DNA from: Aplectana chamaeleonis
Taxonomy: Eukaryota; Nematoda; Chromadorea; Rhabditida; Cosmocercidae
Direction: 5' to 3'
Length of the DNA stretch: 64,000 nt
Assembly (NCBI GenBank): GCA_029168955.1
Contig: JAPDOI010000879.1
Coordinates: forward strand, 62,001-126,000
Below the pieces are notes generated by a model. The model did no database searches. It had not been told where the DNA came from and saw only the letters and a program-made list of their open reading frames with translations. Numbering within the stretch: position 1 is the first letter of the stretch; each line of letters starts with the position of its first letter. The translations under genes and the position numbers were made by a program. Shown one piece after another: positions 20,125 through 31,238 of the stretch.

Positions 20125-21790
20125 CCCGGTGCAGTGATCCTGACTATGCGAATATGACAGCGCACCGCCTCGTTCATCATAGCAACATATTTCGGCGTTA
20201 CAATACACTATGGGATGATTCCTGGTGTATATGTATATCACATAGGTGTTTCTCAGGAGGCAACGAAGGCTCATGGATTACATCTTATGATGCGTCTACG
20301 AGTGAAGAGCGAAAAATGCATATAAATCCGTTCACAAAAACGTGCCGCAGCTGCAATGTAAAAATTCGAATTCTGCGTCGAAAAATGATTCTAGACAGGG
20401 TTATTTTATTTGTATTGGCCACGGCATGTAATCAGTAATGTAATGTAGTGCGCCACCGCCTGGACAGCTGCTGAGGCTCGAAATGCCACTGCGGTCCCGT
20501 CCGGTTGAAATAGCAGTCTCGGCTTCCGTCCGGTCGCTTTCGGGGCTACTGTGGTGCCATCGCGATAGATAGAAAGCCGCAGGATTGGTTGCTATTTGAG
20601 TGATAACGTACGGGTCACACGAGCAGAGAATATAAAAAGCAGCTTGTCTCGTGGAGACGGGAAATTGGCTCTTTAAGACCACCTCGAGAGATGGCTTCGG
20701 GTCACTCTCTAGAGGTCAGTTTTTGGCGGCCGAGGAGATCCCCCATGGCCCGCAGTGAGGGAGGTCCTCACTGGTTGTCCATGCCGGGTTGGTATCCTTG
20801 TTGCGGCCTGTGGCAATATGGTCACAAGTTGTGATAAGAACCCTATCCTCTCAAGGGCTTCATCCTTTTGAGGAGAGGCGGGAATAGAGAAACATGAGCA
20901 GTTAGGAAAATTTAGAAAATAGCCCTGACAACAAGGGCGGTCCGAAAAGCAACCGCGTATCGCTTTGAGCGGAACCAAGTTGCCGAAGTTGATGGCTAAT
21001 CTTGGCCCGGACGGAGAGACAGAGTCGCTCGAATCGCTCTTCGAGCTCGCCCTGTGCGGCGGTTTGTCTGAGATGTTTTACTCGAATTGGGAAGAAACAA
21101 AAGAAACAATAGATAGGAAGGAAGTTCCGCTTTTAAGCAGTATATAGAACTTTGCCAAAAGACGTGGCGGAAGGTCCAAAAAAACGTGAAATCAGATAGC
21201 GATAAACTCGTCCGACAACCCCATTAACGGGGCTCTTCAAATATGGTGACAAAGCATTCTTATTTTACCTAAACTTTGGGGAGTGTGCAGTGTGCGTTTC
21301 TTTTTGATTATTACCAGCATCGGAGCGGTATGTCTCGGTAGAATACAACTGGTTGTAGGGATGCTCCGGGCGGTCGCTTTTACGGGAAAGCGACCGCTCC
21401 TTGCAGTGGTAAGCGAAATCAAGAGCTTGCCAGGAATGCCCCAGAGTTTGTACATCCGCGGAGCTAATGACCTTGCATCGTCCGCACTTTTAACCGGAAT
21501 TTTCTCCAAAAATACAAAGTTCTGGAAACAAAATGGTTTTTCAAGCAAATGGTCAGCAAGATACCAAACGGTCTTCGATTTTTCACACTAAAACTTGTCT
21601 ATTACGGTAGGTGTTGCTCCTTGCCCCATGTGACCGCATAGAATTGTTCCAATAGGGTCAATTCGAAGCAGAGGGTGTAATTCTCGAAAACACAGGATAA
21701 ATGAAGTCCTCACCTCCCCCCGCCCCCCTCCCCTCGCCCACCGAAGGAACGCGAGAGCAAGTTGCCGAAATCCAATTTCGGGCTGAATCG
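20125..21790. other. no gene recognised; strong hairpin at 21370-21397
   Basis: Several open frames of 60-100 codons, none recognisable. GCGGTCGCTTT/AAAGCGACCGC at 21370-21397 is a perfect 11-bp stem with a 6-nt loop. On the minus strand around 20715-20880, CCAGTGAGGACCTCCCTCA and GCGGGCCATGGGGGATCTCC look like a dispersed retroelement 3' end similar in wording to 11975-12150. Confidence 0.4.
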
Positions 21791-21798
21791 ATGTTTAA

Positions 21799-22480
21799 AG
21801 GCAGTGGTCACGATGGAAAACGTTATTGAAAGAACTACAAAAATCAGCTTAGATCAAAAACAGCTGAAAAACTGTGAAGGTAGCGCGGTGAAAAACGGGC
21901 TAGAATTAGGGTTTCTAGTACCCAAAGAAGCCAGTAGGTGCACACGTGCACAGCGCCGACAAAAAAGATCGCAGTCTCATGCCGAGCAGTCAAAAATCAT
22001 CAACACTCAGAGGAAGAAATAAATGCAAATTTACCCAATAAAAACAGATGAGCTATGAAAGAGAGCACTCCAGTCGATGTTTTTGATTAGATGTGTACAT
22101 AAATTCGAAGGTTCATTAATTGAAATTCAACTTCAAGCCAGCTGATGTTCGTGATACAAGAGGTCATCGGTGCCGATGATGTGGAGTGGGCTCGTCCACC
22201 ATCAAAAGACATGAAAGGCTTCAAATTTGGCTCAAATTAGTGGTTTTTTCGCGATTTTTTCTTATAGGTCCTACTACTCGAGACCCAGAAAAAGGTTTAG
22301 AGAGAAAAAGACGACAAGCATATTTGATCGCGACCAGAAGTCCCCCTGAAGATTTTCTATCGATGTGTACCCACGCTGTCCACTTTTCTCAAAATTCGAC
22401 GAAATGGATCCATTATCGATTTTATCAAAAATCAAGGAACTATGTACAAAATTCGATTATTAACCTTCAACCGCAAGTGA
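21799..22480. other. left terminus of a TTAA-type MITE, partner not found
   Basis: TTAA at 21795-21798 is followed by AGGCAGTGGTCACGATGG, the same terminus as at 12585 and 19849 (inverted). I could not locate a matching right end. Otherwise no supportable feature in the stretch. Confidence 0.35.
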
Positions 22481-22499
22481 CCACATAGTTTGCTTCCAG

Positions 22500-22707
22500 G
22501 ATGTATGTGTTCAGTCAATGCAAAAAAGTGGGTTGCGCTGAAATTGCCATTGCCAACGTATGGAACTCGGCAACTTGCGCTCGCGTTATTTTAGTAGAGG
22601 GTCCCAAGACTTGTTCAAATACGTTTTCAAGCAGAAACCCTCTGCTTCATAATGACCCCACTGGAGTAGTTCTCTACGTCCATGTGCGGAAAGTAAAAAA
22701 TCTATAA
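22500..22707 (+). CDS. unrecognised open frame behind an acceptor-like site
   Basis: TTTGCTTCCAG ends at 22500 and is followed by an ATG frame of 68 codons to a TAA at 22705-22707. The peptide has four Cys (CKKVGC, ATCARVI, KTCSNT), which could suit a secreted domain, but I recognise no family and see no upstream exon. Chance is a serious alternative. Confidence 0.15.
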
Positions 22708-22709
22708 TT

Positions 22710-23730
22710 ACGGAAGGCGACCACGTGTCGATTTACTCCGTACAAACTGGGACACTTAAGGCCCCTGCCCGTAATTTATTTCTAAAACTATTTCGTTGTC
22801 CGAAGAATCTTTATGCAATCTGAGGGAGAGGTTTATGAATAAGGACAGACCATAAAAAGCGATTAGGCACACTATACATATGTCGACGGGTTGATATTTA
22901 AAACCTTGCCACCATATTAAAAAAACACCCCTTGCATAAACAATAGGTCTTCCGTCAAATTTAGTCTAGCAAATAGACGATGCGCGGTGAATGCGGCAAG
23001 CCGGTTAAAGACGTCTTCTGCGCAAGAGACTACTTTCCATGTTTCAAGCTCAATTTCATGAATGAGCCCAGTACACTACACCGGTAAACTTCGGAGCGTC
23101 AAAAAAGTAGGGTTATGAGGTTGGAAGGGGTTTAAGATGAGGATCCGCCACCAGTTCTCACCAGCCATCTAGCTTTTTTCATGGAATGTTGATGCGACCG
23201 TCAAACAAAATGAAAATCAGTTACAGCACAAACTTAACATACAGAAAAACTTCGAAAATGACAATGACGAGGCCTCCAAATGCACAAGAACTTCAAAAAC
23301 CCATGTTGGCGCAAAATCTGAATTCAGTTTTACAATGCATTCAGACTGACTTTTCCTAACAGAGGAAGGTTTTTCATGAGCCCTTTCGACATTTCGGTTC
23401 ACTAGAGAAGCCAATCTATACAAAAACATGGAAAAATAATATATGGTTTGCTGCGCGTACGATGCCTTTAGAGTTCGCGAAACGAAGCTCGTCGCTTGTT
23501 ATCGCCTGATAGCCGCTTGGACGGAAGCTAGTCATATCTTTCTTTCAATTATCTAGATTAGAAAATCAGAAACGACTCTATGTAGAATTGCATAATTGCG
23601 CCCTTTAAAACCCACTCCATCGCCAACGAGAAGAGATCTCAAAATAAGTCACATTTTTGTTAATAAATGCCAAGACAAATTAGGAATGCACACTTCAGAA
23701 AACGAACAACTGAATTCAGCAATCCTTCAA
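22710..23730. other. no gene recognised
   Basis: Mixed-composition sequence with no convincing frame, repeat or hairpin. GCCTTTAGAG at 23465 and GCCCTTTAAAA at 23601 resemble TTAA-type MITE ends without partners. Confidence 0.35.
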
Positions 23731-23733
23731 TTA

Positions 23734-23864
23734 GGTCTAGTTCATACATGCTCCCTGCGACGGGCGACGCGACGTAGTGTAGTCTGTCATACATGTTGAC
23801 CGAAAATCGAAATGGCTGATATGCACTGTCGCTGTCGCGCATTGAGGGAAGTATGCACTAGGCC
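23734..23864. mobile_element. 131-bp MITE related to the nested element at 4120-5116
   Basis: Ends GGTCTAGTTCATACATG and GTATGCACTAGGCC are imperfect inverted repeats, with TA just outside both. Next to the termini the sequence is rich in GCGACGCGAC and GTCGCTGTCGCGC, as in the larger relative. It is a deletion-type short copy. Confidence 0.68.
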
Positions 23865-24288
23865 TAAATGACATGACTTCGTGCAAAAAAACCTACCGAT
23901 TTTTCCAACCATAGAATAGCATCCTCTGTCGGGAAAAATGTAAACGTAATTGACGTCTGTGTTCGTTTTCGGAACCCACTGTATGCAAGTATGTGTTGAA
24001 TATTCCTGCATTGATGCGGCAATCTGAGATCGACTGAAAAGGATTTAGACAGTGGTGAAGATGTTTAAAGGCAGCGCACACGCTCAAAAATGGTATTTAC
24101 GATGTATTTACGACAATAATTCAAGGTTTGGAGCTGGTACTGTGGGGTACTAACAAAAAAAACCGACGAACACTGGATGCGAATGAAGAAATAACAGCTT
24201 GTTTTTGCTATGGAGTGAAAGTGGACGAGTTACACAGCGGCACACCTGCTCGGTTGAAATAGCGGAGGTAGCGGTAAAGTGGTTGTCA

Positions 24289-24301
24289 CAGCGAGCCCAA
24301 T
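24289..24301. repeat. target-site duplication, left copy
   Basis: CAGCGAGCCCAAT, repeated exactly at 27477-27489. The 13-bp length fits endonuclease-primed LINE insertion. Confidence 0.9.
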
Positions 24302-24320
24302 CACTCACTCACTCACTCAT
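24302..24320 (-). repeat. TGAG-type 3' tail of the LINE
   Basis: About four and a half tetranucleotide units next to the target duplication. Microsatellite tails replace poly(A) in RTE-type elements. Confidence 0.75.
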
Positions 24321-24445
24321 CCTATTAGCTGGCGGCTGGCGGAGCGGGATGACCTCTCAACCAGTCAGTATACTGCTGTAGGTGCCATAGGAGCTCCAGT
24401 GGCCTGAACATTACGCTTCCATTCAGAACGATTAGCCGCAATTAT

Positions 24446-27384
24446 TTAAGCGTTAACGACACTGCACGGTTGAGATTTCAGATCAGCTTCGACTTGCTTC
24501 CACCTCGTCTTCTTCGGGGCAGTTCTCTCGACCTTACATGGTTTTGGGCGTTTTCTCCATGGCAGGCTGTGCGGTTGTCGACTGGCTTCTATTCTGCATA
24601 CGTGTCCAAACCAGCGCAACATCTTTGTTTGGATTTGTTCCTCCATTGTCGCTTGATGGTCACAGCTGTCAGTATAACGTCGTTGTGTATGCGACCTCTT
24701 AACGTTGTTCCAAGAATTTGCCGTAAACACCGCATCTGGAAGACCTCTAGCTTGCTGAGATCCGACTTGAGCAAGGTCCACGACTCTGAGCTGTACAATA
24801 GAATCGGCATTATAAGCGATCGGAAGACACGCACCTGGGTCTTGATTGACACATTGCGCTTTTTCCACAGACACCAGCCTAGAGAAGCAAAATCAGCACA
24901 CGCCTGCCCGATCCTGCACTGTATCTCTGTTGTGGCCACTACCTTGCGCTGTTGCACCACCGATCCTAGGTACTTGAACTCCTCAACTTGCTGGAGCTCA
25001 GCTCCTTCGAAGAACACAGAAGCACGTTAACCGTCTGACGTCATGACTTTGGTCTTGTCCTTGTTTATCCGTAGACTGTACGAATCCGCGATATCTGCTA
25101 TATCCTATATCAGATTCGTAGCTTCCATATCAGTATCGGTGAGCACAGCGCTGTCGCCCGCAAGCTTCAAGACTGTAAGGACTTCGTTATCGCCATATTG
25201 GACCCCTCTTCTATCTTTAAAAATCTTTCTCATAATGGCGTCGACCACAGTGTTGAATAGCAGTGGCAAAATCACTTCCCCTTGCCGGACTCCTGCATTG
25301 ATCGCAAATTCTTCGGACAGCTTATGCTCGACGCGGATGCAGCTAGTTGAACTGCTGTATGTTCCCTGCAGGGGCTTCACAATTTTTCCGGATCGTGTTC
25401 GCACTCCAATGTTCTCCACAAGGCAGGCCAGTGTACGCAGTCAATGACCAACTTGAAGTCGATGATGGTATTAACAACCCGCTTTCCACAGCGAATCCTT
25501 TCCTCCAAAAGTTGACGAAGTGCGAATATTTGATCGCTGCAGCCTCGACCAGGACAAAATCCTGCCTGTTCCTCGCGACTGTTATGCTCCCGATGGCGTT
25601 GAAGTCTGGACTGGATTATCCTCGTGAAGACTTTACCAACGATTGATAACAGAATGATTCCGCGATAGTTTTTACAGTCCCTGGCATCACCCTTTTTGTG
25701 AATGGGCACAACGATAGCCTTCTTCCAGGTAGATGGGACGTTTTCTGACTGCCATACGAGGAGGATCAGCTGACGTAACCGTCGTTGTAACACATCACCA
25801 CCTGCCTTGATCGCTTCAGCAGTAACGTTGTCTACACCAGGCACCTTTCCGTTTTTGAGACGCTGAACGGCTACTCTCACTTCGTCCAGAGTGGGTTTAG
25901 AGTCAAGCATCGCCTCCTGTGACGTTTCAACTGGTAGCGGTTCGTGAAGCGGGCCTCGTGGTGCATCGTGACTGTGAAGCTCGCTGAAGAACTGCTTCCA
26001 CCGTAACAGGCGTTCATCCACAGAACGCACAAAGAACCCGTCCGTATTCCTGATGCAATCGCTAGCCGGATTGGTTTTCTTTCTGAGAGGGTTCAGTGTA
26101 CCGTACAATGTGCGATAGCTATCTCTTGCAGCCGCCTCCTCTAGTTCGTCGGCCATCTTATTCCAGTACGACTATCTCTCCTCTTTCAACTTACAACGAA
26201 GCTCTAGACATAGTTGCCGATAACGTCCGAAGTCGGTTAGCTTCACTCGTTTCCGCTCATCCACGAGAAGGACAGACGTCCGATATCCATGGATGTGTTT
26301 GCCGGGGCAGAGAGGCTCTGCACATTGCAGAACGACAACAACTGTTTGCTCCTCATGTTCGTCTACGGACAATGCATTTTCAAGCACTGCAAAGCGATTT
26401 GACAGCGCGATCTGAAACGCGGCTCTTGTTCCAGGTGTCAGCAAGTGGGACCAGTCCAGTTTCTTTTTAGGAGGCACCACACGCCTAGGTCGCCGTAAAC
26501 GAAGCTTCATTACACCGCACAGGAGATGGTGGTTCGATCCACAGTCAGGTCCTCTCATGGCTCGCACATCTTTGAGCGAAGGCCTGGAACGAGAGTTCAC
26601 CAGCACGTAATCCAAGGTAGCTATATCATGTCCGGTCGAACTCCTCCATGTTAACTGATGTTTCCGGGGACGTTGAAGTAGACTGTTTCCAATCGTAAGC
26701 CCGTTGAACGCTGCAAACGAAAGCAGACGTAAACCTTTATCGTTCATTTCACCGACGCTGAACCTTCCCAGCACTCCTCCCCATCCGGTTCTAACAGTTC
26801 CGACTCTTGCGTTGAAATCGCTTGCTACAATGGTAACATCGGTTTTTGGGATCGCATTCAGAACGCCTTGGAGTTGTGCGTAGAATGCGTCTTTGTCGAC
26901 GTCAGAACTCGGCTCCATGGGCGCATAGACAGACACAAAATAAGTTTTTATCGTTCCGCTCGAGGACAGCAATCCTGCCAGAAACCGGCTAAAACGTTAT
27001 CACGCTTCCAGCTGCATCCCTGCTTAGCATGAATCCAACGCCCTGATGATGCCGCTCATCACCGGAGTAATACAGCACCATCTTTTCGTCACTTCCTGGA
27101 ACCTGAATGGTCACCGTTCCACACCCGCTCATCCTGAGCTCGGAAAGCGCAGCAATCGATACTTTAGACCTCGACAGCTCCCTGGCAATTACTTCTTTCT
27201 GTCCAACGCAATTTCCCGTTCGCACGATCCACGCTCCGATCCGCAACTCTTTTTTCGGGGTCACCAGTCGTCTTGCATTTTGGCCACTAGCATTCGTCTC
27301 ACCAATACCCTGATTCCCTAGTGCTGGCGCATCGGCTGCCCCGGATGCGGTAGCTTCATCGTTATTCCCTAAGAGACTCTCCAT
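24446..27384 (-). pseudogene. APE endonuclease-reverse transcriptase of the RTE-like LINE, degraded
   Basis: The ATG at 27384 begins MESLLGNN; the track of homology ends with WFGHVCRIEASRQPHSLPWR and a tail ending at 24446. The APE-type endonuclease (about 26.55-27.3 kb) shows WIVRTGN, ALSELRMSG, ASDFNARVG and GSNHHLLCG; the family has Asn in WNVRT, GDFN and SDH, so two key positions are changed (N to I; D to N). The RT shows WKKAIVVPIHKKGDARDCKN and NYRGIILL, motif A IIDFKLVID, motif B GVRQGEVILPLLFN (usually GVRQGC) and motif C LAGD where YADD or FADD is required. Stops or frameshifts occur near 26989-26991 (TAG replacing Gln) with a slip just after, at 26172-26174, near 25400 and near 24870. 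The protein cannot work. Confidence 0.9.
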
Positions 27385-27476
27385 GTTTACCACCTAGGTT
27401 TTCCAGCCCGTCGGTAGTACGAGGGCCAACCCTCCTCCTTTCTTATCCGGGCTTGGGACCGGAAAATGGCGGAATT

Positions 27477-27489
27477 CAGCGAGCCCAAT
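27477..27489. repeat. target-site duplication, right copy
   Basis: CAGCGAGCCCAAT, identical to 24289-24301. The perfect match suggests that the insertion is not ancient, in contrast with the degraded coding frame. The LINE may have been copied from an already mutated master or in trans. Confidence 0.9.
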
Positions 27490-27768
27490 AGACATTTACT
27501 GTCTACACTAAAAAGCTTACGTCGCTGAAAGCTCGAAACCAGCCAAAGTGGCCATATCCGAACAATAGATCTGAACGAAACAGTTTTTGGGGGTGAAGTC
27601 TGCGAAGCACAAGAGAGGAGTCTATAGAATTTTTTGACTCGATGTTGCTCAAATTTTGTTGTTCTGATTCGTTTTTGACCCTTCCAACGGCGTGTTTTAG
27701 AGGGAGCCATACGACCTCTGTAACGTTGTTGAATCAAAAACTTCTTCTAGCGTGTCTGTTGCCTTTAA

Positions 27769-28140
27769 AAGCACAGAAAACCCAGAAAACATTTTTCAGA
27801 TTTTTTCCTTACCTTGAAGAGGATCATACGCTGATCACTATTGTGTCTCTGAAATAGTTCAAGGCCCCTACAAGCGGAGTTATGGTTCCTTAAATATGCA
27901 TATACTTTGAAGACGAAATTTGCTGGACGAGTTGTCCGAAGCCTGCATGTCTCTTCATTCGCAGTCGCTGCATGAGAGCGCACTATGTAGAATGAAGAGA
28001 CAGACTGGCAAGGGAGTGAAAATCGAGGACGCGGGAAAAGCTCATCCATCTTCATATCTAGCCGCTATTGAGGTCGAAAATCAAGAAGGGTGTGGTCATA
28101 GCTTCGTTGGGTGGAGCCATGTACTCCACCAACGTTCACC
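27769..28140 (+). mobile_element. AGGCACAG-family MITE, right end missing
   Basis: Starts AAGCACAGAAAACCCAG directly after the TTAA that also ends the preceding MITE. The middle, with CGCTGATCACTATTGTGTCT, GGAGTTATGGTTCC, GGACGAGTTGTC and CTATTGAGGTCG, follows the order in 14939-15404. I cannot find the right terminus, so the end coordinate is approximate. Confidence 0.6.
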
Positions 28141-28269
28141 TCTGGGCAGGTGAAGGGGGGAATCTTCACCATTGGGAAAACCGGTGACAACCGATGAAAC
28201 GCCTCCAAAAAGAATGAAAAAGACCCAACACTCATCATGCAAGCCATTTTTAAGATTGGGTGGGTGTCA

Positions 28270-29480
28270 CTGCCGCTTTTGATCCATAACTTTTTTGTGC
28301 TTAGGAATAGACCTATGGCGAAGATTGCTTGCGGGATCTCCATAAAATTCTGCATCGAATAGCGCTTTTAGTTTCAAAAAATACGTTCCCCTTCTTCCAG
28401 CCGATTTCAGTTTATAAAGTAGATTTTTTCGCCTGAATTTATAAGTTTTCGTCCACACCTTTTTGTGCTTAAGGACAGACCTTCGGTAAAGGTTGTTTTC
28501 GAAATCTCGATGGAATTCTGCGTCGACTAGTGTTTCCGGTTTGGAAAAGTATTTTCTCTATCCTCCAGCCTAATTCATTTGACGAAACACCGGTTTTTCG
28601 CCTATAACTCTTTAACCGTGGAGATAGGGTTTTGGTAGAGTTTTTGAAATCTACGTGAAATTCTGCGTCGAATGATATATCGGGTTCCTAACTTTGCTTG
28701 CTCCATAAGGCAGCCAGGTCGGTGGAGCCGAGCCCTGTTGTTGGCTCCAGCAGAACTCTGCGTCTCTCATTTAAACCATAGAGGAGAGAGCACTCTATGG
28801 AGATAACTATGGAGCTCGACTCCACCGACCTGGCTGGCTAATAGGGCAAGCAAAGTTAGGAACCCAATAAATCATTCGACGCAGAGTTTTACGTAGATTT
28901 CAGAAACGAGCTCTACAAAAGCCTTATCTTCAAAGGTTAAAGAGTTATAGAGGAAAAACCGGTGTTTCGTAAAATGAATAAGGCTGAAGGATAGAGAAAA
29001 TATTTTTTGAAACTGAAAACGCTAATAGATGCAGAATTATTTGTGAATTCCGAAAGCGAATTTCACAAAAGGTCTATCTCTAAGCGCGCAATGTTATGGA
29101 CGAAAAACCCATAATTTCACACGAGAAAAATGCACTTTATAAACTGAAATCGGCTGGTAGAAGGGGAACGTATTTCTCAAAACTAAACGCTAATCGATGT
29201 AGAATTTTATGAGGATTCCGAAAACAACCTACACCAAAGGACTATTTTTCAGGTTAAAAAAGTTATGGACGAAAAAATGATTGCTTTTGGTGAGAGAAAG
29301 GTTATTCATAAATTGAAATTGGCTGAGAGTTTGGAAACGTATTTTTCTCAAATTGAAGCATTATTACACGCAAAATTGCATTAAGATTTTGGAAACAGCT
29401 TCGTTAAAAGATCCATCTAAAAGATCAAAAATGTTATGCGCGAAGAACAGTTAGTTTTCAAAAATCGCTTGGAAAAACTT
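28270..29480. mobile_element. foldback element with tandemly repeated arms
   Basis: A large inverted repeat centred near 28775. Each arm is a tandem array of diverged units of about 150-185 bp: roughly three units on the left (starting near 28275, 28455, 28605) and four on the right. A unit reads CATAACTTTTTT, GATAGACCTTT, ATTCTGCRTCGA, CCAGCC.ATTTCA, TTTTTCGYC. The centre has its own inverted pair, CTTTGCTTGC...CCAGGTCGGTGGAG against CTCCACCGACCTGG...GCAAGCAAAG. Long inverted arms built of tandem repeats are the hallmark of foldback transposons (FB in Drosophila, TFB1 in Caenorhabditis). No transposase is visible. Outer limits are approximate. Confidence 0.72.
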
Positions 29481-29689
29481 TCCGAAAATTTTTGACTCCA
29501 AGACAGCTCAAAGGAAATTTTTTATGACCTAGGCAGATCATTGCATTGAAAATAGTGAATTTCTGAGAGAGGTCATATAACGAAAAAAAATGTTCCAAAA
29601 TTAATGATTAAAAATAAAAATATATTGAAAGCGAGAAAGAGAGGATTGAGAAAAACGTCAAATTTTGAAGTTGCAAGTCTGTAGGGATA

Positions 29690-29913
29690 TAGGGAACCAT
29701 CACCATTCCCCACTCAGGTATCCTAAACAACCTTCACCTCTCGGACCGCGCACGTCTTTGAACATCGCTGCGATAGCAGCGATGTAAGATGCTTGTTGTG
29801 GAACCGCCTCCCCATCCTGTATAAAAGGTGATTTTATGTATTTCGCTGTTCACTGATTAGACTCGTTGTAATAAAGGACTATTATTACACGTGTCTGTGA
29901 CCAATTGGTATAC
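29690..29913 (+). mobile_element. possible solo LTR
   Basis: Starts TGTAGGGATAT. A TATAAAAGG box lies at 29820-29828 and an AATAAA at 29870-29875, then TATTACACGTGTCTGTGACC. A promoter box followed within about 50 bp by a poly(A) signal is typical of LTR R regions. TTGGTATACACC just after could be a primer-binding site. No gag-pol follows and no second LTR is seen, so this is a solo LTR, a fragment, or chance. Confidence 0.35.
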
Positions 29914-30114
29914 ACCAAACCCAGTGTGGGAGGAAGAGGAGGGCCGCAGTTTGGCTGGCCGCGGAGGTGGAGGGGGCCGCAGAATTGGGCCATGTACGAG
30001 TGAAAGTCATGATCCGCTCCGCTCAGCAGAATGTTTTGTTTCCCAGTTTTTTGAAGACTTTCGAATTTGAATTTGCCCCCATTTCAATTTTTATAGATTT
30101 TATTTTTTACTTAA

Positions 30115-30597
30115 AAGCAGTGTCCACGATAAAAAATGTTATTTAGTTTCCACTAGGAATGGGTAGTGGAAGGACATTCTGTGACGTTGACGTCGAAAGA
30201 ACGCATGAAACGAGCCAGGAAACGCTTCAAAAGCACCCGAAGCTGCCACTTCGCGCGCAAGGCAAACCCCAAGAGCGCAATGCCCGCCCACCGACGTGAA
30301 CAAATAAATGCTCGAGGTCGTGAGATCAGCGTTGATTTCCAATCAATAGCCCCGTTCTTCCCTTCTATCTCAAATTCTCTCTTTACTCAGGTCAGGTCGC
30401 ATACATCGGCTGGAAAATACGGTTACAAGCCTAGGACAACTCGTCCACCATGTTTCCTTAGCTCAATTTTTGAGGGACCATAATTCCGTTCCCAGAAGGT
30501 CTTGAACGATTTCAGAGACATCATTGGAATGAGCACGGGGCCGTTTCAAAGATAGGTGGAAAAAACAGAAACACGATTCTCACCGGAAACACTGCCT
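30115..30597 (-). mobile_element. 483-bp TTAA-flanked MITE
   Basis: Left end AAGCAGTGTCCACGATAAAA and right end TTCTCACCGGAAACACTGCCT, inverted with mismatches, with TTAA at 30111-30114 and again at 30598-30601. Read on the minus strand, its middle (ACGGAATTATGGTCCCTCAA, GGACGAGTTGTCC) follows 14939-15404. Termini differ from that copy (GGCAGTG against GGCACAG), so it marks a subfamily. Confidence 0.75.
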
Positions 30598-30601
30598 TTA
30601 A

Positions 30602-31238
30602 CCCCCGAAGTGCGGACATTCAAATCAAAATTTTCATTTAAAAATTTTGGTGAACTGGTTGTTTAAATACTGAAGTGATGCAATATGGATAAATAGCAAC
30701 GACAAGAAGTGCAAACAGGAGAAATCACACATCTCCAGACAAGAGTTTCTCCCAATGTTTCTGAAGTCATTTTGTTTCTATTGTGAGTACACTTAGCGAT
30801 CGATTTTTTTAAAACAAGAAAAAACGCATGATCTATCGTTGTGGGAATCAGAAAGCCAATACCGCTTGTAAACTGGCTAATCGTGAAGTGGGCAATGCGC
30901 TTACCTCTAAAAACCTTCATCTATTTCACCTCACTGGTAGAAAACAATGTTAGCGTGACGTAAAGGTGTGAGATGTGCGGTTAAGATGAAACGGTTTCAG
31001 TTCCTACTGTCTGGCTGCTCGCAAGATCTCAAACCCAAAGCGTTGTGTGGAGATGCTACAACCTACCAGGATCCAAAAATGTACCAAGTCCGGAGGTGGT
31101 CACGGTCATAAGAAGTCGTTTTCCCACGTATACAAAAAGGATTTTCGAAACATTTGCAACATTTTGGGACCTACTTTTTTGGCACCAAAAAAAGTTTATT
31201 TTCACTGAGTTTTTTCTTCGGACTTATAATACTAAAAT
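30602..31238. other. transition sequence before the satellite; no gene recognised
   Basis: No supportable frame. From about 31137 words such as AAAAAGGATTTTCG and AACATTTGCAACATTTTG may be a strongly decayed satellite unit, which would be expected at an array edge. Confidence 0.4.

Larger units (their letters stand above)
24302..27476 (-). mobile_element. full-length but inactive RTE-like LINE (3175 bp)
   Basis: Bounded by exact 13-bp target duplications. Read on the minus strand: a short leader with AAGGAGGAGGGTTGGCC, an endonuclease-reverse transcriptase frame, a short 3' region, and a tail of TGAG repeats at the 3' end (plus-strand CACTCACTCACTCACTCA, 24302-24319). RTE-clade LINEs are about 3.2 kb, carry an APE-type endonuclease and RT, and end in short tandem repeats, all of which fit. 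Despite its full length it is dead: see the coding entry. Confidence 0.9.
24069..27764 (+). mobile_element. TTAA-flanked MITE split by an RTE-like LINE
   Basis: Left end AGGCAGCGCACACGCTCAAA after TTAA (24065-24068). Right end CTAGCGTGTCTGTTGCCT before TTAA (27765-27768). Both halves match the intact copy at 9850-10333 (for example AGTGGACGAGTT on the left, CTTCCAAC..CGTG and GTTGTTGAATCAAAAAC on the right). Removing the LINE and one target copy leaves about 508 bp, close to the 484 bp of the relative. The MITE must predate the LINE insertion. Confidence 0.78.

Noticed and set aside
20050..20274. Cys-rich C-terminal exon on the minus strand
   Set aside because: The Cys-rich part coincides with the tRNA-like A-box/B-box segment, which explains it better.
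25043..25646. Plus-strand frames across the LINE
   Set aside because: They are antisense shadows of the reverse transcriptase frame on the minus strand.
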